NCBI GenBank assembly: GCA_030704615.1
Contig: CM060733.1
Coordinates: 50,902,001 to 50,966,000, forward strand
DNA: 64,000 bases
Direction of reading: 5' to 3'
Origin: Takakia lepidozioides
Taxonomy: Eukaryota > Streptophyta > Takakiopsida > Takakiales > Takakiaceae
The notes under the pieces were generated by a model. It was not told the origin of the DNA. It saw nothing but the letters and a program-made list of their open reading frames with translations, and searched no databases. Within the stretch, counting starts at the first letter, position 1; each line of letters opens with the position of its first letter. Positions 1 through 12,767 of the stretch are shown one piece after another. The position numbers were made by a program, and so were the translations under genes.

Positions 1-2677
1 AGGAGGATGTCACAGAGTCAGATGAGGCCACTGCTCGTGTGCACCATCAATCTGGGGTGGAGGAAACTGAGGAGCACCAGGGGAAGAACAGTGGATTTGG
101 TAATGACAGTGAGGAACTACAAAGCACTGAAACAGATTTGTCAAGGCATAGCGGGAGTATGGACCCCAATGATGCAAGTGTTCATACTTCGGGTGGCCAC
201 TCCTTGGTTACAGGTGTTGGCATAAATGTTCCAGTAGGTAATGGGAAGGGTATATCTGGAGTTCAGCTTGGTGGGGATGCTAGTGGTGCCCAAGGTAAGG
301 AGAGGAAGGGGGATGTTGATTTGCAGATGGAGAAGCATGAGACTCAGCAAGTGGTGGACCCAAAAACCAAGGGGAAAAAGAAATCAAAACATAGTTCTGG
401 TAGGCGCAAAGTTGTGCACCCCAGTCTCATCCTTGCTGTCTGCAGTTCTGCTTGAAATGGTTGCATAGACTGTCCTGATGCAAAGCTGCCAGCAACTTAA
501 TTTAGTGCTAGAGGTTACCTTAATCTGTTTGTTCCTACACATTCTCATGTTCATTCAATGTTCTTTCAGAGGTAGAAGCTCAACCAATTATGCATTTGTC
601 TGGTGCCTGATGGTGTCTTGCTGGTGGGTATCATGAAGCCGCTCCTTGCGATATAAACTTTCGGAGTACAACAGAAGGGCTTGAAGAACCTGAGGACACC
701 TCAAAGTTTGCAGCTTTCTCATTGAACTACATTCAGAGAGAGGAAAGACCTGAGGGAAATACAGAGTGGGAACCACGGTTTGCTGGCCACCAAACACTTG
801 AGGACAGAGAAGACTCATTTCATGCAAGAAACCAAACTCTACACTGTGGGTTTGTTCAGTCTCCACAAGGATATGCTGGGACTGGTTTTGAGTTGAATGA
901 TAGTGACTCCGAGTACCTCAGAACATGTCACATTGCAGTCTCTTCCTGCATCTTTGGAAACTGGGATCATATTCGATCTCCCCCCAGCAAAAAGGTAAAT
1001 AGCAAGTTGTGCCATGGATTGCAGCCAGCTCCCTCTTCTAAATTCTTGGACCATAAACAATGTTTTGAAACTGGTACTGAAGCTGTTTGTGCTGAACCTT
1101 GCAGATGTCAAGCTCCTCAAAGAAGAAGGTCTGTTTTGTGATGTTTGTGGATCAAGCAAGCCTGGATGTCATACTACAGGAAGGCCAGAAAGTTGATGCA
1201 AATGGGAACCTTGGATTATGGAGGATTGTACTTATTAAGAACTTGCCGTACCGTGATGGTCGGCGCAATGGGAAGGTGCCCAAATTTTTAACGCATCGAC
1301 TGTTCCCCAATGCCAGGCAAGTTGTCAGAAACTGAGTATTGTGGGCTGGTTGTAGATTACCACTTCTGACTTTGAAGTTGTGTCAGTTGCAGAGAAGGAG
1401 TGGTCATCGGTGTAATATCAATTGAAGCTGGGCCGAAGAAGCTGGTGTATTAGAGTAGGGTGGGCTTTGAGTAAGGCAAAAGTCAAATATAGGAGCATCT
1501 GCAGAAGAGTCATGTAATATTTATGCTGCAAGAGTGCATCTGTGGGGAACAGGTACTCAATATGGCTGGATAGTAAGCTGCGCTTACAGAGTGATCCACT
1601 TTTGATTTTGGAGTATTTCTTATGGCGGGGAAAGCATGAGTATGCCATATCCAACCATTATGATCGCCATTGTGTGTGGGAGGAAGTGGCACAAAACAAG
1701 CGGCTGAACAAGTTCAACCACTCTATCATTGACCAGCAGTTCCTCTTTTATCAGAAGGATGGCCTCCCACGTTTCAATGAGTCCGATCATTCTCGGCTTC
1801 TACCCAGTCGTGAGTGGCAATTCCTCCCTGTGGTGTTGTGTTATGCCTCAGCTTATGTATGGATACCTGCCTCTTATTAGGACGTGGAATGGAAGGAAGA
1901 AATTTTGATGAATATGTCTGGGACTCAAGAGGTGTACATTTTGTAATGGCAGATGTGCCGGAAGGATCATTCATAGTGAGGGCCCACACCCCCATGGCCA
2001 ACCTTTTTTCCTGTCTCTGGTTCAATGAAGTGGACCGCTTCACTCCTCGTGATCAGCTGAGCTTTGCTTACACCTACCTGAAGCTTGCCCGCACCAACCC
2101 TCCACGGCGTTTTCGTTTTCACATGTTCAAGGTATGTGAGGGCTCCATGAATGTAGAAACTCGTTACCATATCTTCGTTCTTGCTTTACTCCAGTGGTAT
2201 CTGTTTCCCATATGTAGATGAAGTTAAAGGTTGTTACTACTGTGTAGATTGTACTGCATTTAGGAGATTTTGCATGGAGTATGGGCATTGTGCATGTACT
2301 TCACTAGTCAATAACAGTCCATCAAACCAACCAGAAGAACCAATCTTTGATGGGACACTGTCCAGAAGGTCAGACCTGCAGGTCTGTAGTCCACTCTCCA
2401 ATATTCCTGTAAGGCTTTCTTGTGCTACTGACATACCGTGGCAAATGTATTCAAGACCACGACATTCTGTTTCTATTTCTATGCATCAGCTGACAATTTC
2501 AGGGGCTAAGTGGATAACATCATCCTTAATCATTGTTCTTCAAATTCCACATGAGTAGTTATGGCAAGACATCAATGATGGTTTTTGCAGGACTGTGAAC
2601 GTAAGGCTATGGCAAAGTTGTATCGTCACCGGCAAGATGTGGGACAAGATCGTACAGGCACCGGTCATGTATGGTGA
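1..2677 (+). CDS. DUF616 family protein (TOD1/MUCI70-like), 5'-partial
   Basis: Six exons can be read: <1-399, 639-994, 1105-1316, 1553-1809, 1953-2131 and 2591-2677 (TGA). All phases agree. The first exon, open from the window edge, encodes an acidic, low-complexity stretch ending in a basic KGKKKSK segment. The later exons give the DUF616 core with conserved blocks EWEPRFAGHQ, CGFV, VSSCIFGNWD, GLWR, HRLFP, YSIWLDSK, ISNHYDRHCVWEE, VPEGSFIVRAHTPM and CLWFNEVDRFTPRDQ, then DCERKAMAKLYRHR near the C-terminus. In plants this family includes TOD1 (reported alkaline ceramidase, turgor control) and MUCI70 (mucilage/pectin-related, glycosyltransferase-like), probably in Golgi membranes. The N-terminal membrane anchor would lie upstream of the window. 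Which subclade this belongs to cannot be decided here. The intron after 1316 is a GC-AG intron. The acceptor before 639 has a weak pyrimidine tract and is the least certain junction. Confidence 0.9.
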
Positions 2678-5600
2678 TGGTTGAGATAGGTTTGAGTTTG
2701 CACTGTTGGGCCTTGTCTGTGGCATGTCCTCACACCCACACATTGGGGTTGCTCTTTTTCCATATTTTCAGCCTTCTTGGCCATTGTTTTTTGTGACCAA
2801 TGTTTTATCAAATGTGGTGATCTGAGTTGCCCCTCAAGATGTGTACAATGTCAACAGCCAGCCCATGCAATCAACGTCTCTTTGTGGCACTCTGCTATCT
2901 GCAATCCAAATTAGGTTCCTGCCGTTGATTGACATCTGTGATCCTTTTTCACTGTTTGTTTCTGGTAGTATGTCATCTAAAGGCAGAGCTGGCTTTGTAG
3001 CTAGAGCAGTCACTGTTTAAAGATTACCAGTCGGGCGGAGACACAGTTTCTGGTGGTATATATCGTCTTCCTCCTTGACATGACTGGTGACCACTGAAGT
3101 CACCCTGTATTGAAAGTGGGTTGGATCATCTGCTTTGTCAATATTGCAGCATTATTTGACCAAAGAGTCTTGCATTTCTATGAAGCAATCTGCATTGTGG
3201 CCCTCTTGTTGCATTAATAGTACCCTGGGTAGTACACATTTGAGATGTAAAATTGCAGTCTTCAGCAGATACCAAGGTTATTGCGGACAAAGATAGATGA
3301 TGGAAATTATGTTGCCGAGGTGATCCTGAACTACATCAAATGCAGGCCATTGCTATCAAAGCCAAGTGCAGCCTGCCTGCTAACAGTGTTTGACAGTATA
3401 AAGAGTATGCCTGCGGGGTCGTGCATTTATTCTTGAGAGTTTTTTATCACCCAAGGCACTCTGGAGTGTGGACTCCACCTTCCTCATGACACTGAACCTG
3501 ATTGTGAACACGAATTGCTGATGCCTTGGACCATTGAGCTAGGGGCTATTAGTGAAGAAGTCTCTCCAAGGAAGGTGGGCTCTTCTGCCTCACCCAACTG
3601 ACACTGAGAAGGTGGGATTCCGTTTTTATACTCCAACTGCATTTCGGTTGGTGTAACTTAGCAGCTCCAGCCTGCAACTTCCTCATCTTTAGCCATGGAC
3701 GCCTGCTATCTGTTTTGCAGAGTCAACTTTTGCTAAATATATGATCACAGTGTGGTCAACTCAAGCGACACTTGGCAGAAATTCTGTGGCATCCAATTGT
3801 GAATCATGATCATCAGGTGGACTAAATGGGATTATAATTTAGGATTGGGGAACAAAGTTTGGACTCAATTCAGATTTGGTGTTGTTGGAAATTGGAATCA
3901 GGATCTATTAGTTGTTTACATGGTCTGTGGGCAGTTGCCCAACCTGGCTTCATGGCATATGAAATATAGCAAAAGGAAGGATTTGTGTGGAGGTTCTAGG
4001 AAGGTTCGAGGCGGCAACCAAGCATCTCAAAGCCTAATTTGAGGGGTGCAAACTACAAGAATCATTAAACATATGCCCTTCATCGACACCAAAAAAGGGT
4101 TACATTGACTTCTAATTGAATAAAACTATCACATGAAAGGCGTTGAAAATTATGGCAGAGACAATTGCTCCTGGGAATTCCACCGTCCATGAAAGATGGT
4201 TCTGTAAGCAACTTATGTTTATCAAAATAAGCACCAGCCCCAGTCCATAGTCATAATCAATTTGCGAACTGTCCAAAACAGAGATTGGAAGGCCAGTATG
4301 CTAGTAATGGTTGTAGAAGCCCCAAGCCTGTCAAAGCAAACATGCTTTCTTCAATACTTGTCCACTCTAAGGTTTGATTCACACCGTTTTGTGGGCATTT
4401 CATAAGGGCATATGTTTGAATGCCTTGTAACTAAGAAAAGAAGGGCACATACTCTGCCCTTCACAAAAGATAGAGAGGTCAATTTGCATCCCAACTGATC
4501 GCCACTGCCATTATTAGCAGCAGCAGCAGCTGCATGGAAAGGATTCGTTAGGCGCTGAAGCGCGTAGGAAGAGAGGACCCACCATGATGATCAGAGGGCC
4601 ACTGTTGCCATGAATTTGCAGCGGCAGAGGGAGGCACAGTGATACCGACAAAGAGGAGAGTGTTGTGGAGGGAAAAGCGAGGGTGGGGGGTGGGGTTACG
4701 GGAGCAACATGTGATGCATGGCATGTTGTGGATGGATGAACTTGCTGTTACCACCGACAGCTGTGCAGGGTACCGGCCGGGCTAGACAAGGCGTCCAAGA
4801 GACAGTTCCTGTGCACACGGTGAGCTTGCCAGATTGCTCATGGGTTTAGCCTAACAGTACGAGCGGAGAGGGAGACGGAGAGATTGATTGAGATTGCAAG
4901 AGGGGGAGAGAGGAGGGTTAGAGCTTGAGGAACTGGGGGATTCTGGAGATGGGTCTGGCCTAAAAATACATCAGAGAAGTGAGAGAGGGAGAGACAGACT
5001 GTCAAGAGGTAGAGAACAAGGGACTGAGGTAGGGTGGAGATGGGTTTAGCCTGAGAGAGTGAGTGAGGAGAGGGAGAGTGAAGGACATTAAAGGGAGAGA
5101 GAGAAAGAGGGTGGAGTTGTAAGGGGCTCGGCTCCGATGCTGACTGTGGTAACAGGCAGGCTGGTGGGCAGTGGCAAACTCTAGCATCGGAGGACTCAAT
5201 TCTACAAGGTATGTTGGTGTAAGGAGGCCCGATTTAGAGGTAGGGGGGAGAGAGAAGAGAAGGACAGAGTTTTGAATTTTTGGTTTTAGATGTGGGTACT
5301 GGTTGATCGATTCACAGGTGGGTCGTTGGACAGTCCTAGCCGGATGCCCGTCCTGCCACATTGGTTTTATGTACTACGGACCTAGTGTTTGTCACAGCGG
5401 TAGGATTTAGTCAGGGAGGAAGTATGTGTGTAGATATGAAACTTAGTACGCAGTGAAGCTAATCCCCTGTTTTACCTTGTTGCCGAAAGTACCAAGGGTG
5501 TAGAAATGATCCGATCCTTTTTGCAATCTGGAGTTGCAGCCCCCTATGTGGAAGCGTATGGGTTCAGCTGCTAATTCATATATGCACCAAGGCTTACGAT

Positions 5601-6694
5601 GGGGAGTTGCTGTATAGTCTGTAGTGTGTGTCGTGGGAAGAACACAGAAGGTTGTCCTTGCATTAATGAAAGAGATGAGAGAGATTTAGGAGAGAAACAA
5701 ACACATTTGGCAAGTTATAGGTTATAGTTTGGGTGGCCACGGGCTCCATATATGGTGGAGTTGTGCTCTCCTAGAGCTGCTCTGGATGTCACATCGAGGA
5801 TTTTCTCTTCAACTTGTCCCCATTATTTTCAGCTGTTTACAATTAGCTGGAAAAATGGTATAGCAGCTTTGGACTTGATAGCACATACGCACACTCAATT
5901 TAGACTCAATTTAGACTCCAACTTAGTCTTACAAGTCAATGGCCAAGACTGGTATGTTATGTGCAATAAACTAACCTCATATGGGCAGTATCATCCTGTA
6001 GTACATCACATAACCTAGACCTAGGACAAGCACTGAAGTTCTGCAAGCAATGAATCTCCTCCCATCCTCAAGTCTTACTTATAGGGGATCCCCAGCCTCG
6101 GGATAGCACCTCGCTAATACGCTCAGCCCCAGACATTCAGTGGTCTAGATCCTATGATCTATTGTGGTCATGATCTGCTAGCTTCGCTAACCAGTGGTTG
6201 CTTACTTCCAACTTCAAATAGTATCTTCTGTTATCCTCTCCTTTGAGTCTGGTCCATCTTCTCCCCGATACTAAAGTTCTTGCTCGTGATCAAAGGAGCA
6301 ATATGACTTGGAGATGAAGCTCCATGAGTTTAGTTGTATAGTGAGTTCCCTCAGGAAGGGTCATACAGGTTCAAAGGTGTAGTGGATCCTGTTAAAAGCT
6401 GTAGTGATATGTGCAGACAAGGGGATATATGGTGATGCAGAAGCAGGAGCTTAGTTAAATTGCTGGGTGCAACCTTGAGTGGTCCTCCTTGGCTGATGTT
6501 ATGAGTAATGAAATTTTCTAAAGTGTATATTTATTGTAAACTGCAGAAAAGTAGAACTGCCCTTTGATGGCAAGGTGTATGATAGTCTTGTATTTGACCA
6601 GTGCATCCTTCCCCTTGCATGTCATCTTTCAGTTCAATTACAAAGAGGAGTTGTCTGCCAAGGCTGCAAACTTTGACGATTGGGTGAGGGCGAG
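2678..6694. other. intergenic region, no gene recognised
   Basis: About 4 kb between the DUF616 stop codon and the XBAT-like start codon. Only short chance ORFs are present, none resembling a known family. It should contain the 3' UTR of the first gene and the promoter and 5' UTR of the second. A short AGC run lies near 4517, and a purine-rich GAGA-type stretch spans about 4860-5110. No transposon ends were recognised. Confidence 0.5.
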
Positions 6695-9600
6695 ATGGGG
6701 AATGGGCAAACTAAAGAAGAGCAGCTGTACCAAGCTGTGCAAAATGGGAACCACAATGCTGTCAAGGCCCTGCGCCGCGATGGAGCGTCCTTGGAGGTTC
6801 GTGTTGCTACCTGCTCGCTTGGTTTTGGGTGGGGCGCAGTGTGGGGGGGGTTGCGGTTTGTGTTCACATGCATTGTTCTTCTGTTGAAAATAAACTTTAA
6901 GCTGAGCCTCCATTGCAGATGCATTCGGGTAAATTCCAGAGTGGCAGGTTTGTGGGTTGCTAAGCTTTCACGAAACTGGAGATAGACATATTAACTATAG
7001 GTGATCAAGTGGTGCTATGGAGCACTTTGCAGGAGCTAAAGCTGCTATTATGCACCTCCCTTTGTGCTCTTTGTAACATCTCAATCTGCCAAGCAGTTGG
7101 GTGCTCTGCAGCCTTAAATCACAGGGATAGCATCTGGCTCATGTGTGCAGTGTTGCCATACATTGCTGTAAGCATCTGGCTGCATACAAAGGCTTTGTCT
7201 CTGTAAGAAAGGGCAAAGAAAGGTCATGAAGCAGGCAGAAGGGATAACATGAATATCTTGTTGATGTTGTGCAGTGGGTGGACAAAGAAGGACGTACTCC
7301 ACTCATTCTGGCTTGCACTCGCGGTGACTTATTTGAAATGGTTTTAACCCTCCTCAAACTAGGAGCCAATATGAATGCCTATCGGCCTGGTATGCCTCTC
7401 CCTGGGGTACTGGGATATTGTTAAGCATATGCCAATAGGCAAGTCAAGTAAAATGAGGGAACGGAATAAAGTCTGTAGGGGAGTCCTAACAGCTTGTCAC
7501 TGCTATATAAGATATAGTTGATGGCCTCGTTCTCTTGGATTGACTCTCAGTGATGAAACTGCATTCTTTCTGGATTCCTCTCTTTTTGTTGTTGTTTCTT
7601 TTTGTTGTTGTTTTGTTCTGATGCCTTTGCTTCCATCTCCTCTGCTCTTCCTTACCTTGGATGTTTCTAATCCCAAATGTGAGTTTAGACTTTACTGGGC
7701 TCTCATATTGATATATTTAAAGTTTTTTTTCCAGGTAGCTCTTGATAAAGAATGATTTTTGGAGTTTGAAAGGATGGGTTGGGCCTGTGCACAGGGACTC
7801 ATGGAGGCTTCCCTCTACATCATGCTGCGAAGCGTGGCTTAGACAAGACTGTGCTGTTGCTTCTTTCCCATGGAGGTTAGCGATCTAATTGACCTCTCCT
7901 GCTTACAAATGTGAGTGATAGATTCTCTGGACCAAGGACAGTGGCAATGCTTACTTTTTGTAATAAGAGTGAATTTTGCTGATCCTTGAAGTACCTGGGT
8001 GTTGCTGTGCAGCTGACCCATTGCTTGTTAATGATGATGCACTGACTCCGCTGGATATGGCACGCAATCGGGGCCATGTGTCTGTGGTTCGCATGATTGA
8101 GGTATGCCTTGTGGCTATTATGTAATCTTTGCCCCTTTATGTAGAGAACAAGGCCATGTAATTCTAATTATTCTTTGTATGGTTAATGCATGGAGTTTGC
8201 CATTCTCTTGTGAGTCAAATGTTTGTGGTTGATTGCCAATCACATGAAGTTATAAACAGTGCTGGGAGCTTGATCTGCTTAAATGCAGGGAGTTGCTATT
8301 GAAGTTGATAGAAGTACCTGGAAAGGGTCTCTTGAATTTTTGGCCATGGCAAAACAATGTGAACCTATCTGGTGTTGAGCAGGCTTGGTCACTACTTAAG
8401 AAACTTGGAGTCATTGATTCTTGTGATATATCTACTAAATCATGTAGGAAAGTCGGTGGCACAATATATGTAATAGTCCAAGATGCTTTTGAGGGGACTA
8501 GTGTGTGCATAGGGTTCCAAGTGCTGGTCCTACCTTTTAGCCCTGGTACTTGCCTGTGCTATAAGTACAGTGTTGGCATCATTCAGTAGGAGCAAGACTA
8601 TCAGGCAAATTTGAAGTAGCAGGAGATGAGACAAAGCTTCACATTTAAGGTAGAATTTTTTTTTAAGTATGAGGTGTTTCAAAGAGAAATGTTGCTGGGC
8701 ATGCAGGACCGCATTTGTCTCTTTAGTGGAGTGGTCCGCGAATTGGCTGGACCCGGGTTTCTAGAAGCACTGGCACCCCAGTGGGTGACTAAAAAGATGT
8801 CAGTGAGCTGTTCTGGACCTCTTCTCATTTGTAATGTCTGCTCGTCTGGCATGCAGGTTTTGAGTTTAGTTGTGCTGAACTAGTTGAAGACCTTCAGTAG
8901 TGGATTTGAAAGTTAGATTCACCACTCATCATCTGTTGGATTGTAAGACTCAAATGGAGACCTTAGCAGAGAGCGCTATGGAGATGGATGAAGCTCCCTA
9001 GCAGAACCCAGTTACAAAATTATAATGGCTCGCTGGTAACTGCAGGGTTGCTCTCCAGTGCACACGATGTACCTCAAAAGTCCTCACTGATTGGCAGGCC
9101 CACAAACTTTGCAGCAAAGTTATAATCAAAGCAACCATTTTCCAAATTGCATCCTAAACTTCTTCAGGTGTCAGAAAGATATGTTTGTACATAAACGTGG
9201 TCCTGTTTGTGGGAAGGGAGGTTGCAGTTGGGTAGTGGTGTTACCAGCAGAGACAGATCGGAGAAGGCATCCCCGATTTGAGCTTGTTATCTACCAGTCT
9301 CCTAAGGTGATTCTTCTGCTACCTGTGTAGAACATAATATGTATGAGAAGCTGCTGCAAGACTGGACACTTGCTGAACCGGTTAACACTCAGTACTCAAA
9401 AGGATTTTGGTAGGGCTGGAAAGGAAGGCTTGGTGCAGCCTTTCTGCTGGCTGCCCTTGCACAGTTTGAACCCCTGGTATCAAGCCTCAGTATGAACCCA
9501 GAATGACAACCTGAGGTCGACTGCCTGGGCGTTGACCTGCTAAATGGGTTGCTATGACAGGTGAGCCTTTGGAGTGGAGGGGGGTCATCACCTGCGTCTC

Positions 9601-11315
9601 ATGCTGCTGGATTCTGCAATGTTCGTAAGCTGTTTAGTGGGGTCTCTATGGTGCTACGAGGAGGTGTTAGCAGATCCTTGAACAGTTTCGAGTTTCCGAG
9701 TCATCTTAACATAACACCTACTGGGGTCTGTGGACTTTAGAGTCAGTGCATTTGCAATTGGGGAGGAACATTATGTCATGGTATGGATGCATCATTGATC
9801 AAGTGTGTAGAAAGGATGCCCATTGGACATGACATTGACAGTGAAGGTGGGGTTTTGTGGCATGCCAGGTCCCCTTACCAAGAACAATAATACTGCTAGC
9901 AAAGGCTGAAGTGGAGGAGCCCAAGTTGAACTCACAAGATCCTGTTTTAGTTATCACTGATAAGAGCACAAGTAAGGCCCTGTCAATGTAACTCAAACAA
10001 CTGCACTGTGGTGAATGTTATGGGGAATGCAGTAGATGATTTGCCCAATCTGTGAAGGTTATGTTGTACTTTGTTGGCATGGCATTGAAGCTGTTTGTTT
10101 ATTTTATTCTTTCCGAAAGCTTGGTATGACGGAGTGGTCATTTCAATCATCAATCGGTGAAGCTAATTCGTGGATGGGTGTTGCAGAAACAAAGTACAAG
10201 TTCTTGTCAGAACAAGAGGGTGACAAGGTGCAGCTGGAGCGACTCTACAAGGCTTGCAAAGGGATTCCACAGGTGAGGTTCTTAATATTCTCTTAGTCTT
10301 AAGTCTATTCAAGATGAGTCTCTCACACACAGACTGGGATATGTGGTGACTTTTCTTTTCACTCCACTAATATTGATATGGTCTGTTGCTATCGAAGGTG
10401 CCAGCAGGGAGTGGGGGACCGGGAACCCCTTCACAAGTTGTTTTACAGGGGTTGTCTGCACTAATAAGGCCAACAACACAGCAGCAGCCTCCTAACTTCC
10501 CCACAGAGCCAACAGTTACCTCCTCAACCACCCCACACAGTCCCAGCCCAGGCAAGTTGGTGTCCCCAACTGAGGGACCATTTCCAGATGATGTAGCACT
10601 GGCCATGGCCATTGATGCGTCCATACGCTCTGCATCAGAAGAAGGCATTCCAGTGTCACCGGTTACTCGCCAATCCTCTGATGACCTCAAGGATCGGCAG
10701 AATACTAGTGAGGGCACTAATAGTGGCTGGGGAGGGTCTTCCGAATCGAAGACAAGGAAGTCATCAGATGGTAGCAAGTATGGGGGTTGGGTTGATGATG
10801 AAAAACAGTCCAATTATGGTGGGTGGAGCTCTTCCACTGAAGCAGGACCTAGCAGGGTCCATGACTCTCCTAAAAGTCAGCATAAAGTGTCTGACTCAGT
10901 ACCCCCGGTCATTCCAAAGCAGTCTGAGACCACTCCTACAACTACTCCACTAGAGCCTGCACCGGCGCCTGTTGCAGCCTCACCATCAGCACCTCCTCTT
11001 CCAGCACAGTACATAGCACCAGGGAATATTTATGATGGTCCCATCCACTACCCATCAATTGATACGTCACCAATACAGGTGGATTTCTCCTCTGTCACCC
11101 CACCAGATGTAGCGCCCGCTGCACCAAAAGTGGATGAGAAGACAGGTGGAAGCCAGTGTGTAGTATGCTGGGATGCGCCGGCACAGGGTGTATGTATACC
11201 ATGTGGTCACTTGGCAGGTTGCATGGATTGTTTGTCAGAGATCAAAGCCAAAGATTGGGGCTGTCCTGTTTGCCGAGCTTCTATTCAGCAAGTTGTCAAG
11301 GTCTATGCCGTCTGA
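6695..11315 (+). CDS. XBAT35: XBAT34/35-like ankyrin-repeat RING E3 ubiquitin ligase
   Basis: Nine exons: 6695-6796, 7275-7389, 7795-7875, 8013-8101, 8707-8798, 9228-9306, 9869-9971, 10187-10272 and 10398-11315 (TGA). They total 1665 nt, a clean 554-residue reading frame with every intron GT-AG. The start MGNGQTKEEQ aligns with the N-terminus of Arabidopsis XBAT35 and is a possible myristoylation site. Ankyrin repeats cover about residues 34-130 (DKEGRTPLILAC, NAYRPG, PLHHAAKRGL, LTPLDMARNRGH). Next come the family block ICLFSGVVREL-GPGFLEALAPQ and the conserved ACKGIPQ. A UIM-like helix (DDVALAMAIDASI) lies near 313-328. A C-terminal C3HC4 RING (CVVCWD, CGHLAGC, CPVCR) lies at about 503-542. 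XBAT35 in Arabidopsis is an E3 ligase in ethylene and stress signalling. The ankyrin part would recruit substrates and the RING the E2. The linker between the UIM and RING is rich in Ser, Thr and Pro and poorly conserved. The gene looks complete. Confidence 0.95.
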
Positions 11316-12717
11316 CGAGACTCTTACACCACAGAATTATGGAGTATCAGTGTTACAGAGGCTTGGTTTGAAACCACTATTTGTATATACGTGTGCTTTG
11401 AGACATTTGGTACTGTGATCATGAAGGGCATCTCAGTGTAAGCAGGGGAAGCTTTCAACTACTACCATCTCAAGGTCACTCAATAACTCTGCTGCTATGG
11501 GCTTATGTCAATTGGGATGGATGTTGAAAAGGGAGAAAATTATACTGAAACTTTTAAGCTTTGAGATACACCAAGGTGCAAGAGGTAGGACACGACAAAT
11601 GAAGTTGCACTTTGTACACAGATTGGCCATTTATGCTGATGAAGGGGTAGTTTTTTTGTCAGTGCTTGTAAGTGCTGCATGCCTGCATAACCTGGCTTGG
11701 AGACCGAGTTTGGCTTGTCTAGGCCTTGAGCTACACAAGGAGGATTTAGTATGGACTCCTCCCCATTTCAGTCCATTTGATGTGTCTGTTCCCTCTCCCT
11801 TTGTTTGAAGGAAGACTTCAGGAGTTCAATAAGCAGCAAAATAGTTGCAGCTAGCATTCTTGATTATGCCAAACTTTAGGTGGATGTAGATGAGCTGTTT
11901 GAAAGGTTAATGCATACTCTTCCTACTCAGTAAGGCTGCTGTCTATGGATCTCAATCTTAGATTCATTCCATTTCCCTATTATTCATGACATTGATGTGA
12001 GAATAAGCCTGGTGATGGTTCCAGAGTTCACTTTGTCACAGCTAAGAAAGAGTCTGGCAGATAATCCATCTTCTGTAGTGAAGGACCATTTCAGTCTGGA
12101 GGGTAATGGTTTTTGTTTCTGCAGGAAATGCTTCTGCTGTATTTGCTCAATCCCTCCTGTCCACAAGTTGGAGACTCTCACCAAATGAAATCATCACAAA
12201 TCAGATGTTTTTTCTTCCAGTATTCAGCAACCCTGACCATGTCAAAAGACTCTTGATGTCCTATGCAGTCCATGGAAAAGGTGTTTAGTTTAAACTCATG
12301 GAGAGCTCCACTCAGGCCCTCACAACCTTTTCTGTGGCAGACTGTCTTTTGGAAATTTACCCGCAGACATCGTCGTCGTCGACTAAAACGTTGGAAGCAC
12401 CTTTATTTATCAAATCTATCAAATATAACTTATCTACTTCTTGACACTGTGCTTGTTTCTAACGATTAGACAAACTGCCGGCTCAGAAGTCCAGCGATGA
12501 TTCAAACGCGCTTCCACGCAACTGCAGCGTGACTGATTTTGACTCGTTAGTGTCGAGTTGTCCAGACAGTAAACGTGGTTACCAAACTTTCCTTCATAGA
12601 CTCACCTTTGCACTGAGGAGGATTGCTTGCAAGCATCATTGTCAGCAGCTGATCTTCGAAGTTCAAACCAATTTGCGTTAATCATGATTTAGTAGTCCCA
12701 ACAAGAGTGGACAAGAC
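11316..12717. other. intergenic region between XBAT-like and expansin-like genes
   Basis: About 1.4 kb, probably the 3' UTR of the upstream gene followed by the promoter of the next. The short ORFs here match nothing I recognise. A small CGT run lies near 12370. Confidence 0.45.
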
Positions 12718-12724
12718 TATAAAA
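12718..12724 (+). promoter_or_regulatory. candidate TATA box of the expansin-like gene
   Basis: TATAAAA lies about 50 bases upstream of the ATG at 12768, a usual distance for a short plant 5' UTR. No other promoter motif is claimed. Confidence 0.5.
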
Positions 12725-12767
12725 GTATCGGACGGGAGGACGGCAACCCGCATTGGTAGCTCCAGCC

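Noticed and set aside
5002-5361. 119-codon minus-strand ORF
   Set aside because: Comes from a purine-rich GAGA stretch, giving a Ser/Leu/Pro-rich low-complexity product with no family resemblance.
10367-10813. 148-codon ORF antisense to the XBAT-like last exon
   Set aside because: Shadow of the real exon, which has conserved UIM and RING sequence on the other strand.
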